40,501 nucleotides of DNA from Alkalibaculum sporogenes. Lineage in GTDB: Bacteria > Bacillota > Clostridia > Eubacteriales > Alkalibacteraceae. Location: assembly GCF_009362815.1 (NCBI RefSeq), contig NZ_WHNX01000025.1, positions 1 through 40,501 of the forward strand. Reading direction: 5' to 3'. The first letter of the stretch is position 1. Each line of letters opens with the position of its first letter. The position numbers and the translations under genes are program-made. Below, one piece after another: positions 26,102-33,365 of the stretch. The notes beneath the pieces were generated by a model that was not told the DNA's origin, made no database searches, and saw nothing but the letters and a program-made list of their open reading frames with translations.

Positions 26102-26920
26102 ATGCAAACGAGGGTAAAAGCTTTTAATCCTCAAATATTTTTAGAATTTTTGTGCTATTCCGCTTTTGCGGGATTGATGCTTTATTTGATTAGCAGTGGT
26201 AAGTACCTTTCGTATGTTACACCTAGAATGGAGCCTTATCTATATTTTACGGCAATCATCATGGGAATATGGGCTTTGGCAGTGCTTGGCAGGATGTTTC
26301 GCCCGCAACACAAAGTACGCTCCATGCACTGTTTTGTGCTGGTTATTCCTATATTGTTGTTTTTGCTTCCCCATGGTCCACTAAGCACTTCCGATTTTTC
26401 AGATAATTTTATCGGTGGAAATACATTTGCCAATCGTCGTGAGCAGAACTCAAATGATTTATCATTGGAAGATAGATCACCGACAGATACCACTAATCTC
26501 TACACGCAAACCAATGTGCCGGAATTACCTGGATTAGATACAGTAAATAAAAAAATTACCGTATCAAATGATGATTTCGGCAAATGGCTTTCTGAAATAC
26601 ATATGAATATGGAGAAATATGAAGGGTATACGATTATCATGACGGGGTTCGTATTAAAAAATTCTGAAGTACTGGAAGAGGATGAGTTTATACTTGCCCA
26701 CCTGATAATGTCCTGCTGCGTTGCGGATTTAGCACCTGCTGGATTATTATGTAAACATGACGATGTTTCTGACCTAAAAAATGATACATGGATAACGGTT
26801 GAAGGAACTTTCTTTATCGGGCAATACGAATATGATGGAAAGAACTATGATGATCCACAGATTAATGTCACAAATATTACGCCCGCAGAGGCGGTAGAGG
26901 GATATGTCTATCTATATTAA
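26102..26920 (+). CDS. TIGR03943-family permease partner (YcgQ-like)
   Basis: About 272 residues from ATG 26102, two bases after the permease stop. The same frame is open further upstream, but that part overlaps the permease gene and has no ribosome site. An N-terminal membrane part has three helices (LCYSAFAGLMLYLISSGKYL, then YLYFTAIIMGIWALAVLGRM, then HCFVLVIPILLFLLPHGPL) with the family signature YVTPRMEPYLYFT. An outward-facing domain has LPGLDTVNKKITVSNDDFGK and the late motif MSCCVADLAPAGL, with a Cys pair. This family is almost always next to a YraQ-type permease, and here it is coupled to the fused version. Exact function unknown. Confidence 0.88.
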   Translation: MQTRVKAFNPQIFLEFLCYSAFAGLMLYLISSGKYLSYVTPRMEPYLYFTAIIMGIWALAVLGRMFRPQHKVRSMHCFVLVIPILLFLLPHGPLSTSDFSDNFIGGNTFANRREQNSNDLSLEDRSPTDTTNLYTQTNVPELPGLDTVNKKITVSNDDFGKWLSEIHMNMEKYEGYTIIMTGFVLKNSEVLEEDEFILAHLIMSCCVADLAPAGLLCKHDDVSDLKNDTWITVEGTFFIGQYEYDGKNYDDPQINVTNITPAEAVEGYVYLY

Positions 26921-27239
26921 ATTAATGCACCGCTGTTCACACTGTTCTAATGCAATACTTGTTGCAATGCGGGTTTACAGAATTTATTAACATTACTAAG
27001 ATACATACCTCAAAACCAAATATAAGCAATGATAGTTGATAAAATTGAAGATTACTGATGGAGTAGTTATAATGTGTATATAAGTGAAGTTCACAGAAGT
27101 TTACAGCTCGGTACAAAAATGTTACTTTTTTGTGAAGATATTTGATGTCGTACTTACTATTATATGATAAAAAGGGTCTCCTATTAAAGTTATAGGAGGC
27201 TTTATTCGTTATTTCTAGACAATATTTAGTATAAATACA
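26921..27239. other. convergent intergenic region
   Basis: No gene seen. It contains the terminator at 27176-27204 and separates the zinc operon from the minus-strand DUF421 gene. Confidence 0.5.
27176..27204. terminator. rho-independent terminator
   Basis: GTCTCCTAT (27176-27184) pairs with ATAGGAGGC (27192-27200), a 9 bp stem with one T-G pair and a 7-base loop. A-rich on the left and T-rich on the right, so it can serve the converging transcripts. Confidence 0.65.
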
Positions 27240-27812
27240 TTAAGGTTGATTATCTGTGTTTCTTATTTCGTCAAAAATATTGGATGAGTTGGATCGTGGC
27301 TGCTGTTGTTGAAGGTAAGGTTCAAACATTTGTTTTAAATCTCCTACAGTTAAAGGCTTTGCATCTGGCATAAGTTCATATCCAAGTTGTCCATTTGGTT
27401 CTAAGGTGGCAGTTTTTACATCTGTTATATTGGAGATTCCCTTCTGGCGAAGTCGCATCTCCAGTTGGTCAGCTGTAAATCTTAGCTTTCTTAAATTTGT
27501 TAAAACAATTTCTCCATCTTTAATAACAATTTTTGACTTACCCGTAAGTAGCTTTTCTATAAAGTTATATCGCACTTGCAAATATTCCATTAACATCATG
27601 GAAGTAACAAATACAGCAGCTGCGATAGCTGTTCTCTTGATACTGTCTTCAATAATAGGTTGAATAATAATAGATCCAATTGAGATCATAACTACTGTTT
27701 GCGCTATGGTCATCTGGGAAATGGATTTTCGACCAGAGATCCGAAGCAAAATCACACCTGTTAATACGAGAATAATGGATTCTTTTATTAACGCTAGTTC
27801 CATATAATTCAT
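27240..27812 (-). CDS. DUF421/YetF-type membrane protein
   Basis: About 190 residues from ATG 27812; an in-frame GTG directly before it is possible. Three N-terminal helices ([50 protein letters not shown]) are followed by the DUF421 soluble domain. That domain carries the hallmark phrases [32 protein letters not shown] and [15 protein letters not shown]. YetF/YcaP relatives are widespread in spore formers with ill-defined roles. The C-terminus ends in a Gln/Asn-rich tail. It stands alone between terminators. Confidence 0.88.
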   Translation of the reverse strand: MNYMELALIKESIILVLTGVILLRISGRKSISQMTIAQTVVMISIGSIIIQPIIEDSIKRTAIAAAVFVTSMMLMEYLQVRYNFIEKLLTGKSKIVIKDGEIVLTNLRKLRFTADQLEMRLRQKGISNITDVKTATLEPNGQLGYELMPDAKPLTVGDLKQMFEPYLQQQQPRSNSSNIFDEIRNTDNQP

Positions 27813-27815
27813 CAC

Positions 27816-28754
27816 ATCCTAAGAAGATTATTATACATAGTTTTGACTTACTCAAAGGATATATGCGATATTTTAATAACTTCATGAGATATTTACTCAT
27901 ATAAGCAAAGGGAACAGTTCTATGGATAAAGAATATAACACAGATGAGTAATTATAAGAAAAGATAGAAAGGATTTTTCAAGGTAATTCATTAATAGGTA
28001 AAGTCTAAACAATATAAATATAATATTGAGAGAGATTAAAAGATGAATATGCTTCCATTAAGCAAATAGATATAAACCCATATTCAAAGACTCTAAAAAA
28101 GAAAAAAATACGCACTTTTTTTAAAATAAAGAAAGCTTGTAAGTCCTTATTTATATGGGTTACAAGCTTTTTTATCTCTTACAACTGTCAAAGACAGAAT
28201 TTTATCACAATTCCTGTTTATTGGTATTTAAATTATGTAGTTTACTTTAAAGCTTTTTTATAGTTTTTATGGTAAAATAATGAAAAATAGGATATTAAAT
28301 CATTATGAATACTAAAGGAACAAAAGGTATATTAATTGAAAGGGATAATAGAAATATTATAATACAAGAGGTACAAAGTGTAAAAAAATAAACGAATATA
28401 AGCACGTGTAGTAACAGGTAGTACTTTTAAAGCTTATTGTAGCTTTTATGGTATAAAAGAGGCAATTCCGTCTGATACAATAACAGTTAGCCAAACTCTA
28501 TTATTAAGACATTGCTCATAGACCATTGCTTACAGATACTTGTTTGTGAATATTCGTAGTAGCAGTACCTATTGTCTACTTTATCCTCCGCAGATTGCTT
28601 CGACCGCTTTGCGGTCTCAGTCGTTGGCACTTGTTCATAGAAGTCATTTGTTTTTCTCGTGCAAGCACGGAAAATCATATGAATTCTGCGAACCAATCTG
28701 CTGGTGCGCATATTATATCATATTCGCTATAAATAAAAGAAGGAGAGTGGTAGC
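27816..28754. other. long gene-free region upstream of the C-S lyase
   Basis: The left two thirds are AT-rich with stops everywhere and a terminator at 28132. The right third (about 28560-28700) is visibly richer in G and C and carries GACCGC-TTT-GCGGTC. On the minus strand this part encodes an open stretch (NDFYEQVPTTETAKRSKQSA) inside a 74-codon frame without a ribosome site, which I do not trust as a gene. It may be debris of an inserted element. GAAGGAGAG at the right end is the ribosome site of the next gene. Confidence 0.4.
28132..28173 (+). terminator. rho-independent terminator
   Basis: AAAGCTTGTAA (28132-28142) pairs with TTACAAGCTTT (28160-28170), an 11 bp perfect stem followed by more T. 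No gene is obvious immediately upstream on the + strand, so the transcript it ends is unknown. Confidence 0.7.
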
Positions 28755-30470
28755 ATGAATTATGATTTAGATAGAATTGTTAATCGCTTGGGTACAAATA
28801 GTGCAAAATATGAGTTTGGTGCAATGATTAATCCAAAAGCAGATTTGGATACATTGCCGCTCTGGGTAGCAGACATGGATTTTGCAGTTGCTAGACCCAT
28901 ACAAGAAGCAATGAAAGCAAGAATAAATAGGGAGATTTATGGCTATAGTATGCATTTGACCGGAGAGTATTTCAGATCTGTGGGATCATGGATGCAGAGA
29001 AGATTTGATTGGTATGTAAATTCAAATGATATTTTTATATTTTCTGGAGTAGTGCCAGCGTTAAGTTGTTTGATTAAATGCTTTTCAGATGAAGGTGATG
29101 GAGTAATTATTCAAAGACCAGTATACTATCCTTTTTCTTCTAGTATAGAAGAAAATCACCGTGTAGTTGTAAATAACGCACTAGTCAATAACAATGGTTA
29201 CTATACCATGGATTTCGATGATTTGGAACAGAAAGCAAAGGATCCAAAGAATAAGATGATGATTCTTTGTTCTCCCCATAATCCTGTTGGCAGAGTATGG
29301 AAAGCAGAGGAGTTAAAACAAGTTGGTGAGATATGTTTAGGAAATAATGTAATATTGGTGTCTGATGAGATTCATTACGACATTGTGAGAAAAGGTTGTT
29401 CCCATACAATCCTAGATAAGCTATTTCCCCATGATGATAGAATCATTACATGCACTGCACCAAGTAAATCCTTTAATCTGGCAGGACTTCAAACTTCACA
29501 TATTGTGATAAAAAACAAGGCATATCAAAAAAGATGGAAAGAAGTCTCGGGTATGCAAATGCTTAATCCAATCTCTATATGGGCGGTACAAGCGGCTTAT
29601 GATGAATGTGAGGATTGGATGGATCAGGTAAATGATTATATTGATGACAATATGAATTATTTAAAGAAATTTTTACATAAAAACTTACCTGAAACAAAAT
29701 TTATACCATCTGAAGGAACATATCTTGCATGGATCGATTTTGAGGCCTATGGGTTTAATGGCGAAGAGTTAAACGATTTGTTGGTGAAAGATGCAAAGGT
29801 ACTATTAGATGGGGGTAATATGTTTGGTACTGAAGGAGAAGTTTTTCAAAGAATAAATGTAGCCTGCCCAAGAAGTATCCTTACGGAATGTCTTAATCGT
29901 ATTTCTAAAACGATGAATAAAGTACGCATAGGTGAGAAACTACGTAATTTTACTTATGACTCACCTTGGAAGCAGGGCATTAATTTTCAAACTAAAGTAC
30001 ATAAAAAAACTTATTTAATGTTCTTAAGATATTATGGATGTCCAATTTGTCAACTGGATATGATGCAAATCAAGGAAAGATACCAAGAATTTATAGATAA
30101 AGATTCACAGGTGTTTGTCGTATTGCAGAGCCTGCCACAAACTTTGTGCAAGCAAGTATTAGAGAAAGATATACCCTTTGAAATCATTTGTGATCCGCTA
30201 CAAGAAGTCTATAAATTATACAATGTAAATACTGCATACAGCATGGCTGGTATGTTCTGTGAATCTGTTTTAGAAAAAGTATTGAAGGCGACAGAGCTTG
30301 GGCTTAAGCATGGAGAATATGAAGGAAATGAACTACAATTTCCTGCTGTTGTTCTTTTTGATGGAAATCAAAAGGTGATGTATATTAAATATGGACTGAA
30401 TCCGGCTGATATTCCTAATGTTGACGAAATGCTTGAAAAGTTAGAGGAGGGTCAAAATGAAATTTACTAA
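28755..30470 (+). CDS. fusion: PatB/MalY-type C-S lyase + redoxin domain
   Basis: A 571-residue protein. Residues 1-390 are a fold-type I PLP enzyme of the PatB/MalY branch: LPLWVADMDFAVARPIQEAM, CSPHNPVGRVW, VSDEIHYDIV and the Schiff-base K238 in SKSFNLAGLQ. Such enzymes split cystathionine or cysteine conjugates to thiol or sulfide, pyruvate and ammonia. Residues about 405-571 form a peroxiredoxin/AhpC-TSA-like thioredoxin fold with a C429-P-I-C432 pair in YYGCPICQLDM. Typical PatB is about 390 residues, so the redoxin is a true extension in one frame. It overlaps the flavodoxin-ferredoxin gene by 14 bases. A thiol-releasing enzyme with its own thiol/peroxide relay is inferred. Confidence 0.88.
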   Translation: MNYDLDRIVNRLGTNSAKYEFGAMINPKADLDTLPLWVADMDFAVARPIQEAMKARINREIYGYSMHLTGEYFRSVGSWMQRRFDWYVNSNDIFIFSGVVPALSCLIKCFSDEGDGVIIQRPVYYPFSSSIEENHRVVVNNALVNNNGYYTMDFDDLEQKAKDPKNKMMILCSPHNPVGRVWKAEELKQVGEICLGNNVILVSDEIHYDIVRKGCSHTILDKLFPHDDRIITCTAPSKSFNLAGLQTSHIVIKNKAYQKRWKEVSGMQMLNPISIWAVQAAYDECEDWMDQVNDYIDDNMNYLKKFLHKNLPETKFIPSEGTYLAWIDFEAYGFNGEELNDLLVKDAKVLLDGGNMFGTEGEVFQRINVACPRSILTECLNRISKTMNKVRIGEKLRNFTYDSPWKQGINFQTKVHKKTYLMFLRYYGCPICQLDMMQIKERYQEFIDKDSQVFVVLQSLPQTLCKQVLEKDIPFEIICDPLQEVYKLYNVNTAYSMAGMFCESVLEKVLKATELGLKHGEYEGNELQFPAVVLFDGNQKVMYIKYGLNPADIPNVDEMLEKLEEGQNEIY

Positions 30471-31242
30471 GGCAACATTAATGTACTTCTCGCCAACAGA
30501 TACCACAAAGAAGACAATAGAAAATATTGCAAAAGGTATAGCTATTAACGAGATTATCCATATGGATTTAACGGACTTTGATATGCGTTGGAAAAAAAGA
30601 AAGTTTGAAGCAGATGAACTAGTGATTATTGGTATGCCGGTTTACGGTGGCAGAATAGCTCCCACAGCAAAAGAAATATTCAATCGAACTGAGGCTAAGG
30701 GTACTCCCTGTATTGCTGTTGTGGTATATGGTAACAGAGCCTATGAGGATGCACTGATTGAATTAAAAAACAAATCAGGAAAAAGTGGATTTAAAGTAAT
30801 TTCTGCAGCTGCATTCATAGGAGAACACGCATGGAATAATGAAGTAGCTAATGCAAGACCTGATGAAAAAGATGAAAAGATGCAAATAGATTTTGGTCAA
30901 AAAGTAGCTGGAAAGATAGAGAACATATCCATTTTTGATGAAGTTTGCATTAAAATCCCTGGTAATGACCCATATAAATATGTTAAGGATATTCACATTT
31001 CACCAGAAACTGATGAAGAAAAATGCGTGGGTTGCGGTAAATGTCAGATTGGTTGCCCCATGAAAGCAATTGACCCTTATGATTACACCCGATCAGATAA
31101 TTTCAGATGTATTTTGTGTTTTAAATGCATTAGGGATTGTACTGAAAATGCTCGAAGCATTACAGTATCTGAATTTATTATGCAAAGCAAACTTTTAGCC
31201 GCTATGAACCAAGAAAGAAAAAAACCGGAGATATTCATTTAA
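30457..31242 (+). CDS. EFR1-type flavodoxin + 2[4Fe-4S] ferredoxin fusion
   Basis: A 261-residue electron carrier. The N-terminal half is flavodoxin-like (LMYFSPTDTTKKTIENIAKG binds the FMN phosphate; IIGMPVYGGRIAP). The C-terminal half is an 8-Fe ferredoxin with C190, C193, C196, C200 and C218, C221, C224, C228. AGGAGG precedes the ATG inside the end of the lyase-redoxin gene, giving tight coupling. It probably supplies low-potential electrons, plausibly to the redoxin domain next door; the partner is inferred from position only. Confidence 0.88.
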   Translation: MKFTKATLMYFSPTDTTKKTIENIAKGIAINEIIHMDLTDFDMRWKKRKFEADELVIIGMPVYGGRIAPTAKEIFNRTEAKGTPCIAVVVYGNRAYEDALIELKNKSGKSGFKVISAAAFIGEHAWNNEVANARPDEKDEKMQIDFGQKVAGKIENISIFDEVCIKIPGNDPYKYVKDIHISPETDEEKCVGCGKCQIGCPMKAIDPYDYTRSDNFRCILCFKCIRDCTENARSITVSEFIMQSKLLAAMNQERKKPEIFI

Positions 31243-31343
31243 AAATACTTGTCAGCTTATTCTCTATAATTGACTTGTTTTACATCTCTTTACATATAGA
31301 GGCGAAAAGTTGATAATTGAATTAATTAAAAAATACCACATAA

Positions 31344-31365
31344 ATATGACATAAGGTTGTCATAT
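31344..31365. promoter_or_regulatory. operator upstream of the WYL regulator
   Basis: ATATGACA-taaggt-TGTCATAT, a perfect 8-6-8 palindrome ending 12 bases before the regulator start, overlapping the region just before its ribosome site. An identical half-site and spacing recur at 32274, so it is almost certainly the regulator's own binding site. Confidence 0.75.
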
Positions 31366-31377
31366 AGAGGTGATGAG

Positions 31378-32274
31378 ATGCAAATTAACCGAATGTTTGA
31401 AATAATATATATACTTATTGATAAGAAAACTGTTAAAGCAAGAGAATTGGCAGAGAGATTTGAAGTTTCTCAAAGAACAATTTATCGTGATATTGAAACT
31501 TTATCATCAGCAGGAATTCCTATTTTTATGAGCAAAGGCAAAGGTGGTGGGATATCAATTTTAGATGACTATGTACTGAATAAAGCTGTATTAACAGAGG
31601 AAGAAAAAACTGATGTTTTATCCTCGATGAAAGCAGTAGGTGCAATTAATTTTAATGCAACAGATTCTGCATTAAAAAAGTTAAACAGCCTATTTGGAGA
31701 AAATAACTCGGATTGGATTGAGGTAGATTTTTCATCATGGTACAATTCAGAGAAAGAGTCTGAAACTTTTAATGATATTAAGTCCGCTATTCTATCTAAG
31801 AAAATAATAAACTTTACCTATTCAAGTGGAAAGGGCGAAAAAACTTCACGAGAGGTTGAGCCTTTGAAGCTTTGTTTTAAAGGGATGTCACGATATTTGT
31901 ACGCTTATTGCATTTTGAGACAGGATTTTCGCTTTTTTAAACTAAGTCGAATAAAAGATAATGTGGTTACAGAGAAACATTTTGAGCGAATAGTTACGAG
32001 ACCCGTATTCAAGACAGATAATATGTTTGAGGAGCAATATATTACTTTAAAATTAAAGCTATCCCCTAATATGGCTTTTCGGATTTATGATGAATTTGAT
32101 AATTATACCATAGAACCGGATGGTAGTTTTATTATCCAAACAGTATATCCTGTGGGTGAGTGGTTGTTCGCTTATATATCTTCTTTTGGTAGTAACTGTG
32201 AGGTGTTGGAACCTTTAGATATAAGAAACTCAATTAAAGAGGAATTCCAAAAGACTTTGAATAATTATTTATAA
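31378..32274 (+). CDS. YafY/DeoR-type HTH + WYL-domain transcriptional regulator
   Basis: About 298 residues from ATG 31378, chosen for GAGGTGATG directly upstream; a TTG 21 bases earlier lies inside the operator. The winged helix (residues 1-60) has ARELAERFEVSQRTIYRDIE and GIPIFMSKGKGGG, the standard YafY signature. The WYL region follows (INFTYSSG, EVEPLKLCFKGMSRYLYAYC, FRFFKLSRI) with a WCX-type C-terminus. Operators on both sides of the gene suggest autoregulation and control of the next gene. The ligand is unknown. Confidence 0.92.
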   Translation: MQINRMFEIIYILIDKKTVKARELAERFEVSQRTIYRDIETLSSAGIPIFMSKGKGGGISILDDYVLNKAVLTEEEKTDVLSSMKAVGAINFNATDSALKKLNSLFGENNSDWIEVDFSSWYNSEKESETFNDIKSAILSKKIINFTYSSGKGEKTSREVEPLKLCFKGMSRYLYAYCILRQDFRFFKLSRIKDNVVTEKHFERIVTRPVFKTDNMFEEQYITLKLKLSPNMAFRIYDEFDNYTIEPDGSFIIQTVYPVGEWLFAYISSFGSNCEVLEPLDIRNSIKEEFQKTLNNYL

Positions 32275-32296
32275 TATGACACGCTGTTGTCATATT
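32273..32296. promoter_or_regulatory. operator between the WYL regulator and the GyrI-like gene
   Basis: AATATGACA-cgctgt-TGTCATATT, a perfect 9-6-9 palindrome whose left edge touches the regulator's stop codon. It shares every half-site base with the operator at 31344, while the spacer bases differ. Confidence 0.75.
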
Positions 32297-32341
32297 ACCT
32301 TGTTTATACTAACCATATCAAATATATGGAGGTCGTTTAAA

Positions 32342-32782
32342 ATGAATTATGAAATAGTAAATCTTGAAGAAAAAATTATTGTTGGTGTAAGCACGGAAAC
32401 AAGTAACGAAGATCCCAAAATGGGTGAGAAAATCGGCAAGCTTTGGGCAGAGTTATATCAAGGTGGCGTTAATGCAAAAATAAATAATAAAGTGAATAAT
32501 TATGCAATAGGGCTTTATTCTAATTATACAGAAAACGGTTATATTGTGACCGCAGGAAATGAAGTAGAAAAGTCAGAAAATGATGAGCTTACAACAAAAG
32601 TTATTCCTGCTGGTAGATATGCAAAATTCTCTGTGCGTGGACATATGGAAAAAGCAGTTGCGCAAGCATGGGGCAAAATATGGAGTATGGATTTAGACAG
32701 GAGTTTTACAGGCGATTTTGAAGAATACATAAACAGCGACTTTGCGAATGCAGATATTGATATTTATATTGCATTAAAATAA
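32342..32782 (+). CDS. GyrI-like / effector-binding-domain protein
   Basis: A 146-residue stand-alone GyrI/AraC-E-type small-molecule-binding protein. MNYEIVNLEEKIIVGVSTET, GLYSNYTENGYIVTAGNEVE and IPAGRYAKFSVRGHMEKAVA follow the SHS2 repeat pattern, with YxxGF/IYIALK-like ends. ATGGAGG sits 10 bases before ATG 32342; codons further upstream in the same frame overlap the operator and are not translated. Members bind drugs or toxins or hydrolyse cyclopropanoids. As a target of the adjacent WYL regulator it probably belongs to a small stress or drug response. Confidence 0.85.
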   Translation: MNYEIVNLEEKIIVGVSTETSNEDPKMGEKIGKLWAELYQGGVNAKINNKVNNYAIGLYSNYTENGYIVTAGNEVEKSENDELTTKVIPAGRYAKFSVRGHMEKAVAQAWGKIWSMDLDRSFTGDFEEYINSDFANADIDIYIALK

Positions 32783-32802
32783 TGGGATAAAGGAGTTGCA
32801 AT

Positions 32803-33120
32803 ATGGCAACATCAGTAGAATACATGGAGTATATATGTGACCAAATAAGGGGAATCGGTGATATCCGATATAAAAAGATGTTCGGTGAATATATGTTGTA
32901 TGTGAATGACAAACCAATCCTACTGGTTTGTGATAGCACTGTATATGTAAAATGTCTTGATTGTATCGCGGAACAAATGAAAAATGAACAAACAGGTATT
33001 CCGTATACGGGTTCTAAGGCTCATTATATTTTAGATATTGATAATAAAGATTTTAGCAAAGATGTAATACTCTCTTTAGAAAAAGTAATTCCTTTGCCAA
33101 AGCCAAGAAAGAAAATTTAA
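32803..33120 (+). CDS. TfoX N-terminal-domain protein
   Basis: A 105-residue protein. EYMEYICDQIRGIGDIRYKK, then MFGEYMLYVNDKPILLVCDS and PYTGSKAHYIL are the conserved blocks of the TfoX/Sxy N-terminal domain. No C-terminal TfoX domain is present, as in many Firmicutes versions. AAGGAG lies 7 bases before the ATG, 20 bases after the GyrI-like gene, so both are in the WYL operon. Molecular role unknown; it need not concern competence. Confidence 0.85.
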   Translation: MATSVEYMEYICDQIRGIGDIRYKKMFGEYMLYVNDKPILLVCDSTVYVKCLDCIAEQMKNEQTGIPYTGSKAHYILDIDNKDFSKDVILSLEKVIPLPKPRKKI

Positions 33121-33126
33121 AATAGC

Positions 33127-33150
33127 CGCCAGAATTTTTCAATTCTGGCG
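33127..33150. terminator. hairpin ending the WYL operon
   Basis: CGCCAGAATT-TTTC-AATTCTGGCG, a perfect 10 bp stem seven bases after the TfoX-like stop. Only CTTAACTATATT follows, so the U-run is weak, but position and stem strength support termination. Confidence 0.6.
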
Positions 33151-33365
33151 CTTAACTATATTAATTTCGTCATAATGGATGTAATTAGAAATCACACTGT
33201 CCATATGCCTTGGATGAACTAGATGAAGATTTGCAGTAGTAATGTAGGTTTTTCTTAAGTCTAAGTGCAAGATATGACTTTCATCTAGAGGGTTAGTATT
33301 CGAAAGATTAAACTGGTCCTTTGCAAGAAATTAGATATATCTTACTAGTATTATAAATAAAAGTA

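Noticed and set aside
28487-28711. 74-codon minus-strand frame with NDFYEQVPTTETAKRSKQSA
   Set aside because: No ribosome site and no recognisable family; kept only as a composition anomaly.
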